Shown here: positions 11,004 through 21,449 of the stretch, piece by piece
Layout of the letters: the number at the start of each line of letters is the position of its first letter
Numbering within the stretch: position 1 is the stretch's first letter
From: Paraburkholderia sp. DHOC27
GTDB lineage: Bacteria; Pseudomonadota; Gammaproteobacteria; Burkholderiales; Burkholderiaceae
Assembly (NCBI RefSeq): GCF_003429005.1
Contig: NZ_QVQV01000002.1
Location: 558,001-622,000, forward strand
Direction of reading: 5' to 3'
Length of the DNA: 64,000 nucleotides
Translations under genes and position numbers: made by a program
The notes under the pieces: generated by a model
The model's input: the letters and a program-made list of their open reading frames with translations, nothing else
Database searches by the model: none
Told to the model about the DNA's origin: nothing

Positions 11004-11981
11004 TCAGTTCGTGGCAGCCGACACCACCAGGCGCTCGGGCGCGAGCACGCCCTCGCCCACTTTCGCCACGCCGAGCAACTTGCGTTCGTCGCTCGAATAC
11101 ACCCGCACGCGCTCAGCAGCGGCCGCTTCGTCGCTCAGGGCGAGTTGCGTCAATGGCAGACGTTGACCGTGCAGAAAGCGGCGCGTCGCCTCCGTGTCGA
11201 GCTGCACCGTGGGGAAGGTGGACAGCAGTGCATCCACCGGTTGCAGCCACGCATCGCGCTCGCCTTCTGCGGCGTTCGAAAGCGCCTCGAGCGTCACCGC
11301 ATTCTCCAGCGTCAACGCGCCCACGCCCGTGCGCCGTAGCGCCACCAGATGCGCGCCGCAGCCGAGCGCCTCGCCGATATCCTCGGCCAGCGTCCGCACA
11401 TACGTGCCCTTGCTGCAGGTCACACGAAACGTCACGTCGGGAAGCGCACACGCCAGCAGTTCGAGCGCGTGAATCGTCACCTGACGCCCCTCCCGCTCCA
11501 CGACCTGACCGGCCCGCGCGTATTCGTATAGCGGCTTGCCGTCGCGCTTGAGCGCCGAGTACATGGGCGGCACCTGGACGATCTCGCCGCGAAAGCGGGT
11601 CAGCGCGGCAAGCACCGCCGCCTGATCGCAGGTCACGTCACGCGTCTCGACGGCTTCGCCTTCCGCATCACCGGTGGTGGTGCGAATGCCGAGGCGCATG
11701 GTTGCTTCATACGTCTTGTCCGCTTCGAGCAGGTCTTGCGAGAACTTCGTCGCCTCGCCGAAGCAAAGCGGCAACAGACCCGAGGCGAGCGGATCGAGCG
11801 TGCCGGTATGCCCCGCCTTTTTCGCCAGATAGAGACGCTTGGCGCGAATCAACGCGTCATTGCTCGACAGGCCAATGGGCTTGTCGAGCAACAGAACGCC
11901 GTCGAGCGCGCGGCGCGGCACTTTGGGCCGCTTGTTGGCCGACTCAGCCGCGCTTGAATCTACTCGTGAGGATGCAGTCAT
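11004..11981 (-). CDS. truB: tRNA pseudouridine-55 synthase TruB
   Basis: Makes pseudouridine at position 55 of the tRNA T-loop. The 325 residues contain the TruB signature GHTGTLDPLASGLLPLCFG with the catalytic Asp of TLD, preceded by LDGVLLLDKPIGLSSND. The central PPMYSALKRDGKPLYEYAR and CSKGTYVRTLAEDIGE segments are also TruB-specific. A C-terminal PUA-like part ends the protein. The N-terminus has about 25 poorly conserved residues, so a slightly later start is possible. It is the last gene of the rimP-nusA-infB-rbfA-truB run, 60 bp after rbfA. Confidence 0.95.
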   Translation of the reverse strand: MTASSRVDSSAAESANKRPKVPRRALDGVLLLDKPIGLSSNDALIRAKRLYLAKKAGHTGTLDPLASGLLPLCFGEATKFSQDLLEADKTYEATMRLGIRTTTGDAEGEAVETRDVTCDQAAVLAALTRFRGEIVQVPPMYSALKRDGKPLYEYARAGQVVEREGRQVTIHALELLACALPDVTFRVTCSKGTYVRTLAEDIGEALGCGAHLVALRRTGVGALTLENAVTLEALSNAAEGERDAWLQPVDALLSTFPTVQLDTEATRRFLHGQRLPLTQLALSDEAAAAERVRVYSSDERKLLGVAKVGEGVLAPERLVVSAATN

Positions 11982-12041
11982 GTGAGAACAGTCAGCGAAC
12001 GAAAACCCGATGAGGCAAAAGCCGCGTGCGATCGACCGCGA

Positions 12042-12407
12042 TCAATCGTCTTTTGCGCGGCTCGCGTTCGCCTCGTCGATCAGGCGCGACATTTCGACGG
12101 CCCGTTCGATGGTCTTGTCGTAATGGAAATGCAGCGTCGGCACCGTATGGATATGCAGGCGCCGGAACAGCTGATTGTGCAGATGACCCGCGGCGTGCGT
12201 CAGCGCTTCGAGCGTCTGCTGCGGGTCGCCCGTCAGCGTCGTGAAATACACCTTGGCGTGTGCGTAATCCGGCGTCAGCTCGACGCTCTGGATCGTCACG
12301 ATGCCGATACGCGGGTCTTTGATTTCGCGCAGCAGCTCGGACAGATCGCGCTGGATCTGATCGGCGATCTGCACGTTGCGGTTAGGGGAAGAACGTTTCT
12401 TGGGCAT
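12042..12407 (-). CDS. rbfA: Ribosome-binding factor A
   Basis: Small KH-type factor for late 30S maturation that binds near the 16S 5' helix. From the ATG giving [11 protein letters not shown] it has 121 residues, the usual size. Recognisable segments are [22 protein letters not shown], the conserved [15 protein letters not shown] and the C-terminal [22 protein letters not shown]. An in-frame start 33 bp upstream would add a non-conserved extension and is rejected. It sits between infB and truB, the standard position. Confidence 0.93.
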   Translation of the reverse strand: MPKKRSSPNRNVQIADQIQRDLSELLREIKDPRIGIVTIQSVELTPDYAHAKVYFTTLTGDPQQTLEALTHAAGHLHNQLFRRLHIHTVPTLHFHYDKTIERAVEMSRLIDEANASRAKDD

Positions 12408-12517
12408 GGTGAATCCGTAATCCGCTCTGGCGGATAGCAATGAGGTTCGCGTCCGGGCGGTTCAAGTGCAGGGACACGGGGCCCGCCATGCGCACACACA
12501 TGCATGCGCGGCAGGCA

Positions 12518-12564
12518 CAAAAACAAGGGGCGGAGCAAGGCGCCAAGCGCCCGCCCCGCCCCTT
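12518..12564 (-). terminator. Terminator-like hairpin between infB and rbfA
   Basis: On the minus strand AAGGGGCGG pairs with CCGCCCCTT (9 bp), enclosing a second hairpin GGCGC-caa-GCGCC, then GTTTTTG. It lies 17 bp after the infB stop, inside what is normally one operon. It may be a partial terminator that lowers rbfA-truB expression, in which case rbfA-truB would need read-through or its own promoter. Confidence 0.6.
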
Positions 12565-12580
12565 CAGCGTTGCGCCTGAA

Positions 12581-15502
12581 TTACAGCGTACGCGCGACTT
12601 CCGTGACTTCGAAGACTTCGAACTGGTCGCCTTCGATGATGTCGTTGAAGTTCTTGATCGACATACCGCACTCGAAGCCCTGACGCACTTCCTTGACGTC
12701 GTCCTTGAAGCGCTTGAGCGAATCGAGCTCGCCCGTGTGGATCACGACGTTGTTGCGCAGCACGCGCACCGACGACGAGCGCTTGACGAAGCCGTCCGTG
12801 ACCATACAACCGGCCACCGCGCCGACCTTCGGCACCTTGAAGACCTGACGCACTTCGACCATACCGGTGACGATCTCGCGCTTCTCCGGTGCCAGCATGC
12901 CCGACATCGCGGCCTTCACTTCATCCACAGCGTCATAGATGATGTTGTAGTAGCGAATGTCGATACCGTTGGCTTCCGCCAGCTTGCGCGCCTGTGCGTC
13001 CGCACGGGTGTTGAAGCCGATGATGACGGCCTTCGAAGCCGTGGCCAGGTTGACGTCGTTTTCGCTGATGCCACCCACTGCGCCGTGCACGATCTGCACG
13101 CGCACTTCGTCCGTGGAAAGCTTTTGCAGCGACTGCACCAGCGCTTCCTGCGAACCTTGCACGTCGGCCTTGACGATGAGCGGCAGGTACTGCACTTCGC
13201 CTTCGCCCATCTGTTCCAGCATGTTCTCGAGCTTCGCGGCCTGTTGCTTGGCCAGCTTGACGTCGCGGAACTTGCCTTGACGGAACAGCGCGACTTCACG
13301 CGCCTTGCGGTCGTCCGGCATGACGATGACTTCTTCGCCCGCCTGCGGCACTTCCGACAGACCCTGGATTTCCACCGGGATCGACGGACCCGCCGACTTG
13401 GTCGGCTTGCCGGTTTCGTCGAGCATGGCGCGCACGCGGCCATAGGCGCTACCGGCCAGCACGACGTCACCACGGTTCAACGTACCCGACTGCACCAGGA
13501 TCGTTGCCACCGGACCCTTACCCTTATCGAGCTTCGCTTCGATGACGAGACCCTTGGCCGGTGCTTCGACCGGTGCCTTCAGTTCCAGCACTTCAGCCTG
13601 CAGCAACACGTTTTCGAGCAGATCGTCGATGCCCGAGCCAGTCTTGGCCGACACCGGCACGAACGGCGAATCGCCACCGTACTCTTCCGGCACGACGCCT
13701 TCCGCGACGAGTTCCTGCTTGACGCGCTCCGGATTCGCTTCCGGCTTGTCGATCTTGTTGATGGCGACGACGAGCGGCACGCCGCCAGCCTTCGCGTGGG
13801 CGATGGCTTCCTTCGTCTGCGGCATCACGCCGTCGTCAGCCGCCACCACCAGAATCACGATGTCCGTTGCCTTGGCACCGCGGGCACGCATGGCCGTAAA
13901 GGCCTCGTGACCCGGCGTGTCGAGGAACGTGATGACGCCACGCGGCGTTTCGACGTGATACGCGCCGATGTGCTGCGTAATCCCGCCCGCTTCACCTGCC
14001 GCCACCTTGGCGCGGCGGATGTAGTCGAGCAGCGAGGTCTTGCCGTGGTCGACGTGACCCATGACCGTGACGACCGGCGGACGCGGCAGCAATTCCGCGT
14101 CGGAGATTTCGCCTTCGACGAGCATCGCTTCCGGATCGTCCAGCTTGGCCGCAACCGCGTGGTGACCCAGTTCCTCGACGATGATCATCGCCGTTTCCTG
14201 GTCCAGCATCTGGTTGATCGTGACCATCTGGCCGAGCTTCATCATCGACTTGATGACTTCCGATGCCTTCACGGCCATCTTGTGCGCCAGATCGGCCACG
14301 GTGATGGTTTCCGGCACGTGTACTTCGCGCACGATCGGTTCGGTCGGCGCCTGGAACGTGGTGTTCTGTTCCTGATGCTTGCCGCGCCCCTTGGGGCCGC
14401 CGCGCCAGCCGCGATCCACACCGCCGCTGGTGTCGCCACGCGTCTTGATGCCACGGCGCTTGGCCGCGTCGTCCTGCCAGCCGCCCTTGCCCGCGCCCGG
14501 CTTCTTCTTGTCGCCCGCCGACGGTGCCGTCGTCGCAGCCGGAGCCGCCGCTGCCGGCTTCTTCGCTGCCGGACGTGCCGCTGCTGCGCCTTCCGGACGT
14601 GCCGGCTTGTGCAGCGTGCCCTTGGCTTCGGCTGCCTTCGCCGGTTCAGCCGGCTTGGCCGGTGCCGGTTCCGGCGCCTTGACCTGGGCCTTGCGCGGCG
14701 TGTTCATCATCTCGCGAATCGCGCGTGCTTCAGCCTCGGCGGCTGCACGGCGCTTGCTGACTTCTTCCTGCTCGGCACGCGTTTTCTCAGCGGCCTGACG
14801 CGCTGCGTCTTCCGCCTTCTTCGCTGCTTCGCGTTGCGCGGCCCGTTCGGCTGCCGCGCGTTCGTCGTCCTGCTCGGTCGTCGCTGCTGCCGGCGCTTCA
14901 GCCTGCACCGCTGCTTCGGCCTTCTTCTGCGCCGCCGCTTCAGCCGCAACCGCAGCGCGCTTCTTCGCCGCTTCTTCTTCAGCGCGACGACGCTCGGCTT
15001 CGGCCGCCTGTTCGCGTGCCTGACGCTCGGCTTCTTCGCGCTCCAGCTGCTCCTGACGCGCCTTCAGTTCCTGCGCCTGCTTTTCGAGCAACTCGGCTTC
15101 GTGACGCGCTTCTTCCTCGCGACGCTGAAGTTCGAGATCGTCCGTCTCGTTCTCGGCCTCGGCCACATGATTCGATGCATCGCCGCCTTCGCCACCGGTC
15201 TCATCACGGCGGACGAACGTGCGCTTCTTGCGCACCTCGACCTGAATGGTACGAGCCTTACCCGTCGCGTCGGACTGCTTGATTTCCGACGTATGCCGTT
15301 TCGTCAGCGTGATCTTGCGCTTGTCCGCATCAGTCGAGCCGTGAGACTTGCGCAAGTGGTCGAGCAGACGCGCCTTGTCCGTTTCGGACAAGGTGTCGTC
15401 TTCGCTCGCTTTGGTGACGCCTGCCGCCTGCAGCTGCTCAAGCAGCACGCCTGCAGGCATTTTCAGTTCCGCGGCAAATTGGGCTACGTTGTTACTCGCC
15501 AT
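12581..15502 (-). CDS. infB: Translation initiation factor IF-2
   Basis: GTPase that places initiator tRNA on the ribosome. The 973 residues fit the long beta-proteobacterial form: N-terminal IF2 domain ([16 protein letters not shown]), a highly charged Ala/Glu/Arg segment (about residues 105-340), a Gly/Lys-rich linker, then the G domain with G1 GHVDHGKT (about 482), DTPGHEAF and NKID, followed by beta-barrel domains and the fMet-tRNA-binding C-terminus. It lies 93 bp after nusA. The repetitive charged segment gives a very long open frame on the opposite strand, which is not a gene. Confidence 0.96.
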   Translation of the reverse strand: MASNNVAQFAAELKMPAGVLLEQLQAAGVTKASEDDTLSETDKARLLDHLRKSHGSTDADKRKITLTKRHTSEIKQSDATGKARTIQVEVRKKRTFVRRDETGGEGGDASNHVAEAENETDDLELQRREEEARHEAELLEKQAQELKARQEQLEREEAERQAREQAAEAERRRAEEEAAKKRAAVAAEAAAQKKAEAAVQAEAPAAATTEQDDERAAAERAAQREAAKKAEDAARQAAEKTRAEQEEVSKRRAAAEAEARAIREMMNTPRKAQVKAPEPAPAKPAEPAKAAEAKGTLHKPARPEGAAAARPAAKKPAAAAPAATTAPSAGDKKKPGAGKGGWQDDAAKRRGIKTRGDTSGGVDRGWRGGPKGRGKHQEQNTTFQAPTEPIVREVHVPETITVADLAHKMAVKASEVIKSMMKLGQMVTINQMLDQETAMIIVEELGHHAVAAKLDDPEAMLVEGEISDAELLPRPPVVTVMGHVDHGKTSLLDYIRRAKVAAGEAGGITQHIGAYHVETPRGVITFLDTPGHEAFTAMRARGAKATDIVILVVAADDGVMPQTKEAIAHAKAGGVPLVVAINKIDKPEANPERVKQELVAEGVVPEEYGGDSPFVPVSAKTGSGIDDLLENVLLQAEVLELKAPVEAPAKGLVIEAKLDKGKGPVATILVQSGTLNRGDVVLAGSAYGRVRAMLDETGKPTKSAGPSIPVEIQGLSEVPQAGEEVIVMPDDRKAREVALFRQGKFRDVKLAKQQAAKLENMLEQMGEGEVQYLPLIVKADVQGSQEALVQSLQKLSTDEVRVQIVHGAVGGISENDVNLATASKAVIIGFNTRADAQARKLAEANGIDIRYYNIIYDAVDEVKAAMSGMLAPEKREIVTGMVEVRQVFKVPKVGAVAGCMVTDGFVKRSSSVRVLRNNVVIHTGELDSLKRFKDDVKEVRQGFECGMSIKNFNDIIEGDQFEVFEVTEVARTL

Positions 15503-15595
15503 TCATTCCTCTTAATGCAAGGACCGATTCCTTGCGGTTAGCATCGGGTCATGCGGCCTGACGGCCGCTTCAATTTAGTGCGCCATGGTCATTTC

Positions 15596-17071
15596 TCACT
15601 GGAACCAATGTTCACGTGCTTTCATGATCAACGCCTTAGCGGCATCCTCTTCCATTCCGGTCATCTCGACCAATTCGTCTACCGCCAGCTCGGCCAGTTC
15701 GTCACGCGTGTGAATCTGGTGTTCTGCCAGCTTTGCGAGCAGGTCGGCGTCGATGCCGTCCAGGCTCTTCAGGTCGAGCGCTACGTTCTCGACCTTTTCT
15801 TCATTCGCGATGGCCATCGTCAACAACGCATCGCGTGAGCGATTGCGCAGTTCGTGAACGGTGTCTTCGTCGAACGCTTCGATTTCAAGCATCTCGTTGA
15901 GCGGCACATAAGCGATCTCTTCGAGGCTGGTGAAGCCTTCGTCGATCAGGATGTCGGCGACTTCTTCGTCGACATCGAGACGCGCCATGAACAGGTCACG
16001 CAGTACACCGCGTTCCTGATTCTGCTTTTGCGCAGATTCGTCCGGCGTCATGATATTGATCTGCCAGCCGGTGAGTTCGCTGGCAAGACGCACGTTCTGG
16101 CCGCTACGGCCGATTGCGACCGCCAGTTCGTTCTCGTCGACGACAACGTCCATCGAATGCTTTTCTTCATCGACGACGATTGACTGCACGGCTGCCGGCG
16201 CGAGCGCGCCGATCACAAACTGGGCGGGGTCTTCCGACCATAGCACGATGTCGACGTTTTCGCCACCGAGCTCATTACGCACCGCCTGCACGCGCGAACC
16301 GCGAATGCCGACGCAGGTACCGATCGGATCGATGCGCTTGTCGTAAGCCACCACGCCGATCTTGGCGCGCACGCCCGGATCACGCGCCGCAGCCTTGATT
16401 TCGAGCAGACCCTGCTCGATTTCCGGCACTTCCATCTCGAACAGCTTCATCAGGAACTCGGGCGCCGTACGCGACAGTTCGATCTGCGGACCGCGAGCGG
16501 TGCGATCGACCTTGGCGATGTAGGCACGCACGCGGTCGCCCACGCGCAGGTTTTCCTTCGGAATCAACTGGTCACGGCGCAGCAGCGCTTCGACACGGCC
16601 CGATTCGACGATGAAATTGCCCTTGTCGAGGCGCTTGACCGTACCGGTCATGATGTTTTCGCCGCGCTCGAGGAAATCGTTGAGGATCTGCTCGCGCTCT
16701 GCGTCGCGCACCTTCTGCAGGATCACCTGCTTGGCGGCCTGCGCGCCGATACGGCCAAATTCGATGGACGGCACCGGCTCTTCGATGAACTCGTCGAGCT
16801 GGATCTCGGGCTTTTGCTCGCGTGCTTCGAACAGCAGGATTTCCTGATCCGGTTCTTGCAGACCGGCTTCGTCCGGCACGACTTTCCAACGGCGAAACGT
16901 TTCGTGCTCGCCGCTTTCACGGTCGATCTGGACGCGGATGTCCGCGTCTTCTTCGAAGAGTTTCTTGGAGGCCGAAGCGAGCGCCGCTTCGAGCGCGGCA
17001 AATACCACGTCTTTGTCGACGTTCTTCTCGCGTGCCAGCGCATCCACCAGCATCAACACTTCGCGACTCAT
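15596..17071 (-). CDS. nusA: Transcription elongation/termination factor NusA
   Basis: Binds RNA polymerase and promotes pausing, hairpin-dependent termination and antitermination. The 491 residues run in the expected order: N-terminal polymerase-binding domain ([31 protein letters not shown]), S1 domain (about 135-200), two KH domains ([25 protein letters not shown] and [20 protein letters not shown]), and two C-terminal acidic repeats (about 350-491). Its ATG overlaps the rimP stop by 4 bp, so translation is coupled. Confidence 0.96.
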   Translation of the reverse strand: MSREVLMLVDALAREKNVDKDVVFAALEAALASASKKLFEEDADIRVQIDRESGEHETFRRWKVVPDEAGLQEPDQEILLFEAREQKPEIQLDEFIEEPVPSIEFGRIGAQAAKQVILQKVRDAEREQILNDFLERGENIMTGTVKRLDKGNFIVESGRVEALLRRDQLIPKENLRVGDRVRAYIAKVDRTARGPQIELSRTAPEFLMKLFEMEVPEIEQGLLEIKAAARDPGVRAKIGVVAYDKRIDPIGTCVGIRGSRVQAVRNELGGENVDIVLWSEDPAQFVIGALAPAAVQSIVVDEEKHSMDVVVDENELAVAIGRSGQNVRLASELTGWQINIMTPDESAQKQNQERGVLRDLFMARLDVDEEVADILIDEGFTSLEEIAYVPLNEMLEIEAFDEDTVHELRNRSRDALLTMAIANEEKVENVALDLKSLDGIDADLLAKLAEHQIHTRDELAELAVDELVEMTGMEEDAAKALIMKAREHWFQ

Positions 17072-17526
17072 TGTTTGCGGCTCCTAAAGTCAACTTTCGG
17101 AACGAGGCGTGCTTTATCCATGTCCGCGAGCGTGAAATCGAGCATCGCAGCGCCTTCCTTCCCTTCAAATTCCAGACCGATCGTTTCGCCTTGCGGAGCA
17201 TGCAGGATGCCCCGGTACGATTTCCGTCCGTCCAATGGCTTTTTCAATGTGATCACCACTTCGCTGCCCGCGAAGCGTTCAAAATCCGCCAGTTTCTTCA
17301 GCGGGCGGTCGAGACCGGGCGACGACACTTCGAGCCGCTCGTAATCGATATTTTCGACCGTAAGAACGTGCTGGAGCTGACGTGTGACTTTCTCGCAATC
17401 TTCGATCGCAATGCCGGCCGGCTGGTCGATGTAGATGCACAACATGCCGCGCCCGGTGCGCTCGAGATCGACGAGCTCGTAGCCGAGTCCCACGACCGTG
17501 GTTTCAATCAGTTCCGTCAGTTGCAC
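17068..17526 (-). CDS. rimP: Ribosome maturation factor RimP
   Basis: Assists early 30S assembly. The 152 residues contain the RimP segments [37 protein letters not shown] (about 14-50) and [12 protein letters not shown] (about 67-78), with the SH3-like C-terminal domain after them. It is the first gene of the rimP-nusA-infB operon and overlaps nusA by 4 bp. A leader of about 200 nt with a terminator-like hairpin lies upstream. Confidence 0.94.
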   Translation of the reverse strand: MQLTELIETTVVGLGYELVDLERTGRGMLCIYIDQPAGIAIEDCEKVTRQLQHVLTVENIDYERLEVSSPGLDRPLKKLADFERFAGSEVVITLKKPLDGRKSYRGILHAPQGETIGLEFEGKEGAAMLDFTLADMDKARLVPKVDFRSRKQ

Positions 17527-17650
17527 AGTGCCCTCTTAGATGTTCGCGCAGCGAGCCTGCCGCCTGTTTTGCAAACAACCAATGCGGGCCGCGCGCCAAG
17601 CTGGCGCACGTTCGTGCTACCCGAGATGCCGAACCACAAACTAAAGCGGC

Positions 17651-17675
17651 AAAAAAAAATGGGCGAAACGCCCAT
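17651..17675 (-). terminator. Hairpin with U-tract in the rimP-nusA-infB leader (possible attenuator)
   Basis: On the minus strand ATGGGCG-TTT-CGCCCAT is followed by nine U residues, a textbook intrinsic terminator. It lies 125 bp upstream of rimP and about 330 bp beyond the rluB stop. A possible promoter (17740-17768) lies upstream of it, which would place it inside the rimP leader. It may terminate rluB read-through, attenuate the nusA operon, or both. Confidence 0.75.
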
Positions 17676-17739
17676 CATTTTATTGCCGGTGGTCGCACCT
17701 GAGCCGCACATAAAAAGCCGCACGCCCAGCGACTCTGCG

Positions 17740-17768
17740 ATTGTAGCCATTTTTCAGGACAAACGCAA
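17740..17768 (-). promoter_or_regulatory. Possible promoter for rimP-nusA-infB
   Basis: On the minus strand TTGCGT and TACAAT are separated by 17 bp. The -10 matches 5 of 6 consensus bases and the -35 matches 3. It predicts a transcript starting near 17733 and a leader of about 205 nt that contains the hairpin at 17651-17675. Confidence 0.4.
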
Positions 17769-17869
17769 ACCGCCGGGGGCCGCGAGACGCGCATTTCCGC
17801 TTGATTTCACGGGAATCTTTGCGCTAGATGGGGGCGTTTGGCGCCTTAAGCAAGGTCGTGGCCGGGAAA

Positions 17870-17887
17870 GCCCCTGAATTCAGGGGC
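17870..17887 (-). terminator. Perfect palindrome after rluB
   Basis: GCCCCTGAATTCAGGGGC reads the same on both strands and can form a 7-bp stem with loop AATT. On the minus strand only UUU follows before GC-rich sequence, so it is a weak terminator. It lies about 120 bp after rluB. The rest of the 17527-18009 gap holds only the rimP leader signals. Confidence 0.4.
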
Positions 17888-18009
17888 ATGATCGCGTTCG
17901 CCATGGCCCGACGACCTGTTGCAGCGCCTGGGATTGGCTATGCGAGGCCGGGTATCGAGGCTGCGCGCCCTGCTTGTTTGCAGAAAGCGCGCATCGACGC
18001 CGACGCGAT

Positions 18010-19872
18010 CTAGCGGCCGCGCGAACGGCCACGCGGACCCGCGCCACCGCGATTGGCACCCGGATTGGCATTGCCGCCGCCCGAGCGGTTGGCGTTGCCA
18101 CCGCGATTGCCGCCCGCCGGGCCGCGGCCACCGCCGTTGCCCGGCGCGCCACCGTTCGCACCTGCGCGCTTGCCGCCGCCTGCCGCACGATTGCCGTTAC
18201 CCGAAGGTGCGCGGTTGCCGTCGACATCACGACCGCCGCGCGGCATGCCCGCGCCACCGCCGCTGCTCATGGGGCCCGCGAAACCGCCACCGCTGGCGCC
18301 GCGGCCAGCACCGCGTCCGTAGCCGCCGCCAAAACCGGAGCCCGAACCTGCGCCGCCGCCAAAGCCACCGCCGGCCGCGCCGCGCCGTTGACCGCCGCCG
18401 CGTTGCGGCTGCTGATCGAAGCGGCCATGCGACATCAAGACCGGCTCGCGGTTGATGAAGCCCATCGACGTCTGCATCGGATCCGGCTGTTTGCGTTCCG
18501 GCGCCGCGCTGCGGCCGCCCTTTTCTTCGCTGGTCGCCTTCAGCCCGACCGACGCCATCAGGCTGCGCACCTGATTGTCTTCGAGCTCTTCCCAGCGGCC
18601 GCGCTTCAGCCCCTTGGGCAGCGAGATCGGACCATGACGCGTACGGATCAGGCGGCTCACCATCAGGCCGGCCGCTTCGAACATACGGCGCACTTCGCGG
18701 TTACGTCCTTCGGCGAGCGCAACGTGATACCAGTGATTGGTGCCTTCGCCGCCGCCATCACGGATGCGCAGGAAGTTGGCCGGGCCGTCTTCCAGTTCCA
18801 CGCCATGCAGCAGCTTTTGACGCATGCCTTCCGCGAGTTCGCCAACCACGCGCACCGCGTATTCACGCTCGACGCTGTAGCGGGGATGCATGAAGCGGTT
18901 GGCCAGATCGCCCGAGGTGGTCAGCATCAGCAGACCTTCGGTGTTGAAGTCCAGACGCCCGACGGCGAGCCACTTGGCCGTTTTCATGGGCGGCAGCTTG
19001 TCGAACACGGAAGGACGGCCTTCCGGGTCCGCGTGACTGACGATTTCGCCGGTCGGCTTGTGATACAGCAGCACCCGTGGCGGCTTGTTCTGCAGCTTGC
19101 GCTTGACCGGCTTGCCGTTGATGCGGACCTGGTCGGTCGGCATGATGCGCTGGCCAATGTGCGCCGGCTCGCCATTCACCGACACACGGCCGGCGATAAT
19201 CAGCTCTTCCATGTCGCGGCGCGAGCCCATGCCGGCTTCGGCGAGCACCTTGTGCAGCTTCGGTGCGTCGTCGTCCGGCGACAGCACGCGCTTTGGCGCG
19301 GCCGGCTTGCCACGGCGCAGCATCGGTGCGCGCACGCCGCCGGTGGTGCTGTTATCGGCGTCGAACGCGGGCGAGGTCACATAAGAAAACAGATCGTCCT
19401 GGGTGGCATCCGGCGTGGCCGCTGCCGCCGGCGCTTCGCCGCGACGATTCTGCCGGCCGCGGCCGCCTTCGCGCGGCTGACCGCCTTGCGACTGGCCATC
19501 CTGCTGGCCGCCACGCTGACCACCTTGTTTAGCACCTGCATTGCGGCGCGGACCTTGCCCCTTCGAACCCGGCTCCTTGCGCGGCATGCGCACCTGCGCG
19601 ACCACCTCGCCGTCCGGCGGCGCCTCGGTCACGACCGGTTCCGGCGCGCCTTCCGCACCCTTCGCCTTGGCCCCCGCGCGACGCCGCGCGATCAGACTGC
19701 GCGGCCCGCGGCGCAGGCCGCGGCGCGGACGCTCCTCACCTTCCGCGCCCTGTGCCTCGGCCGGGCGCTCGCTGGTGCCTGCCGACGTCTGCGAAGTACG
19801 CGTGTCGTCGGCGCGCACGGCGTGCACGGCGCGCTCGGATTCGGACGAATCGGTGTCGTGGGTATCTGTCAA
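18010..19872 (-). CDS. rluB: 23S rRNA pseudouridine synthase, RluB type, with long disordered tails
   Basis: The 620-residue protein has a charged N-terminal extension of about 210 residues, then an S4 RNA-binding domain ([27 protein letters not shown]) and the RsuA/RluB catalytic domain with [14 protein letters not shown], whose Asp is the nucleophile. The last 150 residues or so are Gly/Arg/Asn-rich with RG and GGG repeats. RluB makes pseudouridine near 23S position 2605. The core alone is family length (about 260), so more than half the protein is low complexity; such tails are known in betaproteobacterial RluB. It lies 61 bp after scpB. Confidence 0.9.
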   Translation of the reverse strand: MTDTHDTDSSESERAVHAVRADDTRTSQTSAGTSERPAEAQGAEGEERPRRGLRRGPRSLIARRRAGAKAKGAEGAPEPVVTEAPPDGEVVAQVRMPRKEPGSKGQGPRRNAGAKQGGQRGGQQDGQSQGGQPREGGRGRQNRRGEAPAAAATPDATQDDLFSYVTSPAFDADNSTTGGVRAPMLRRGKPAAPKRVLSPDDDAPKLHKVLAEAGMGSRRDMEELIIAGRVSVNGEPAHIGQRIMPTDQVRINGKPVKRKLQNKPPRVLLYHKPTGEIVSHADPEGRPSVFDKLPPMKTAKWLAVGRLDFNTEGLLMLTTSGDLANRFMHPRYSVEREYAVRVVGELAEGMRQKLLHGVELEDGPANFLRIRDGGGEGTNHWYHVALAEGRNREVRRMFEAAGLMVSRLIRTRHGPISLPKGLKRGRWEELEDNQVRSLMASVGLKATSEEKGGRSAAPERKQPDPMQTSMGFINREPVLMSHGRFDQQPQRGGGQRRGAAGGGFGGGAGSGSGFGGGYGRGAGRGASGGGFAGPMSSGGGAGMPRGGRDVDGNRAPSGNGNRAAGGGKRAGANGGAPGNGGGRGPAGGNRGGNANRSGGGNANPGANRGGAGPRGRSRGR

Positions 19873-19933
19873 AACAACCTCAAAATGTCAGGTCGCGCGC
19901 GCCCATTGCGGGCGCGGCAAAAGTTCGGTTACG

Positions 19934-21094
19934 TCAGGCGCTGCGCGACGCGTTTTCGTCGTCGGTCAGTACGCCCGCGTCCTGTGCAGCATCGCGGCGG
20001 ATTTCTTGATCGCCGTGCTCCACACGTGTCGGGTTCGGCTCGACGGCGTACTCCGTACTGCGAAGTTCGCCCGAGTCGTGCGCGGGTGTTGCCGGATCGG
20101 CCTGGGAGACCGGATCCTGATCTTTTGCAGCCTCGGCGGCGCTTTCGGCGGCTTCGGCATGCGCATGCGGTTCAGCTATTTCCGTTCCCGCCGACGCCAC
20201 TACGTCTTGCTGGGCGGGCTCGGTGCGGGCAAATTCGTCCGCTTCGGGATGTTCTTGCGGCATTTCGCTGCTCGCCGGATGGTCTGCTTCCGGCTGACCA
20301 ACGACGGGCTGCGCGCTTTCATGGGCGCTGTTCAATGCAGCCGCCAGCGGGTCATCGACATGCGCGGTTTCTTGCGAATCTGCCGCGTCGTCAGCGACTT
20401 CGGGCTGCGCGTCATGGGCGAGCGACTCGGCATCTGCTCCGACCTCGGCTCCGACCTCTGCCCCATCCACCGGCGACGCATCATCTTCCCCGACCGCTTC
20501 CCCGTCAGACTCGCTGCCAGTCGCGACCGCATCCGGAAACTCGATGGCATGCTGACCGAGCAGGTCCGCGTTGAGTTGCGCCGACGGGTCCGCAAGCGGC
20601 GGCAGCTCGTCCAGCGCCTTCAGTCCGAGGTCGTCGAGAAACTGCCGCGTCGTCGCGTACAACGCGGGACGGCCCGGCACATCGCGATGACCGATGACCT
20701 CGATCCAGCCGCGGTCTTCGAGTTGCTTCACGACCTGGGTATTCACGGTCACGCCGCGAATCTCTTCGATATCGCCCCGTGTGACCGGTTGCCGGTACGC
20801 AATAATCGCCAGCGTCTCGAGAACGGCGCGCGAATATTTTGGCGGCTTCTCGGGATGCAGCCGATCCAGATACGAACGCATCGCGGGCTTGCTTTGAAAG
20901 CGCCAGCCCGACGCCAGCCCGACCAGCTCGACGCCACGCCCGGACCAATCCTGCTTCAGGTCTTCGAGCAACGTGCGAACCGTATCTGCCGACACGCCGT
21001 CGGCAAAGAGCTTACGCAGCTCTCCGAGCTTCAATGGCTCCTGCGCACAGATCAAGGCAGTCTCGAGGACGATCTTCGCCTCTTGGGTATTCAT
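19934..21094 (-). CDS. scpB: Segregation and condensation protein B, with long acidic tail
   Basis: Winged-helix kleisin partner of the Smc-ScpAB condensin. Residues 1-190 are a normal Scp[22 protein letters not shown], then [29 protein letters not shown], the family signature, then [26 protein letters not shown]. Residues 195-386 are an acidic, Ala/Glu/Asp-rich low-complexity tail absent from short ScpB proteins. It is upstream of rluB on the same strand, a gene order conserved in many bacteria. Confidence 0.92.
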   Translation of the reverse strand: MNTQEAKIVLETALICAQEPLKLGELRKLFADGVSADTVRTLLEDLKQDWSGRGVELVGLASGWRFQSKPAMRSYLDRLHPEKPPKYSRAVLETLAIIAYRQPVTRGDIEEIRGVTVNTQVVKQLEDRGWIEVIGHRDVPGRPALYATTRQFLDDLGLKALDELPPLADPSAQLNADLLGQHAIEFPDAVATGSESDGEAVGEDDASPVDGAEVGAEVGADAESLAHDAQPEVADDAADSQETAHVDDPLAAALNSAHESAQPVVGQPEADHPASSEMPQEHPEADEFARTEPAQQDVVASAGTEIAEPHAHAEAAESAAEAAKDQDPVSQADPATPAHDSGELRSTEYAVEPNPTRVEHGDQEIRRDAAQDAGVLTDDENASRSA

Positions 21095-21449
21095 GCAGCT
21101 AGGTCAGACCCTGTGGTCAAAGAACCGGATCAAACAGACGATGTGGAACTGAAGACGCGCTCGCCCGATTCTGATCGGTCATATTGATGGGAGCACGCAC
21201 CGGGGGGAGGCGAAACAGGCAATCGAGCCAAACCCAGCCGGACGGAGCAGCGATATTCCTGAAAGGAATCGCGTGACTGAACGCCATATTACGCAAAAAC
21301 AATCGGTGCGTAAAGACGAAATCCCCCTGATTCGGGCTTCCCGGGCATGACGATGCTAAATGCGGGCAAAACCCGCACGACGCGCACCCCGCATTGACTG
21401 TATTTGCTGCATTTGCTTTGAAAATTAATACGGCGTATTTGAAATGCGC
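21095..21449. other. Gap between aminotransferase and scpB
   Basis: 355 bp with no convincing gene. It should contain the scpB promoter on the minus strand. Its left part (21370-21449) is noticeably AT-rich. No terminator hairpin or RNA gene was recognised. Confidence 0.4.

Noticed and set aside
12440..15541. Open frame of 1033 residues on the plus strand opposite infB
   Set aside because: Same shadow effect, made longer by the repetitive charged part of IF2.
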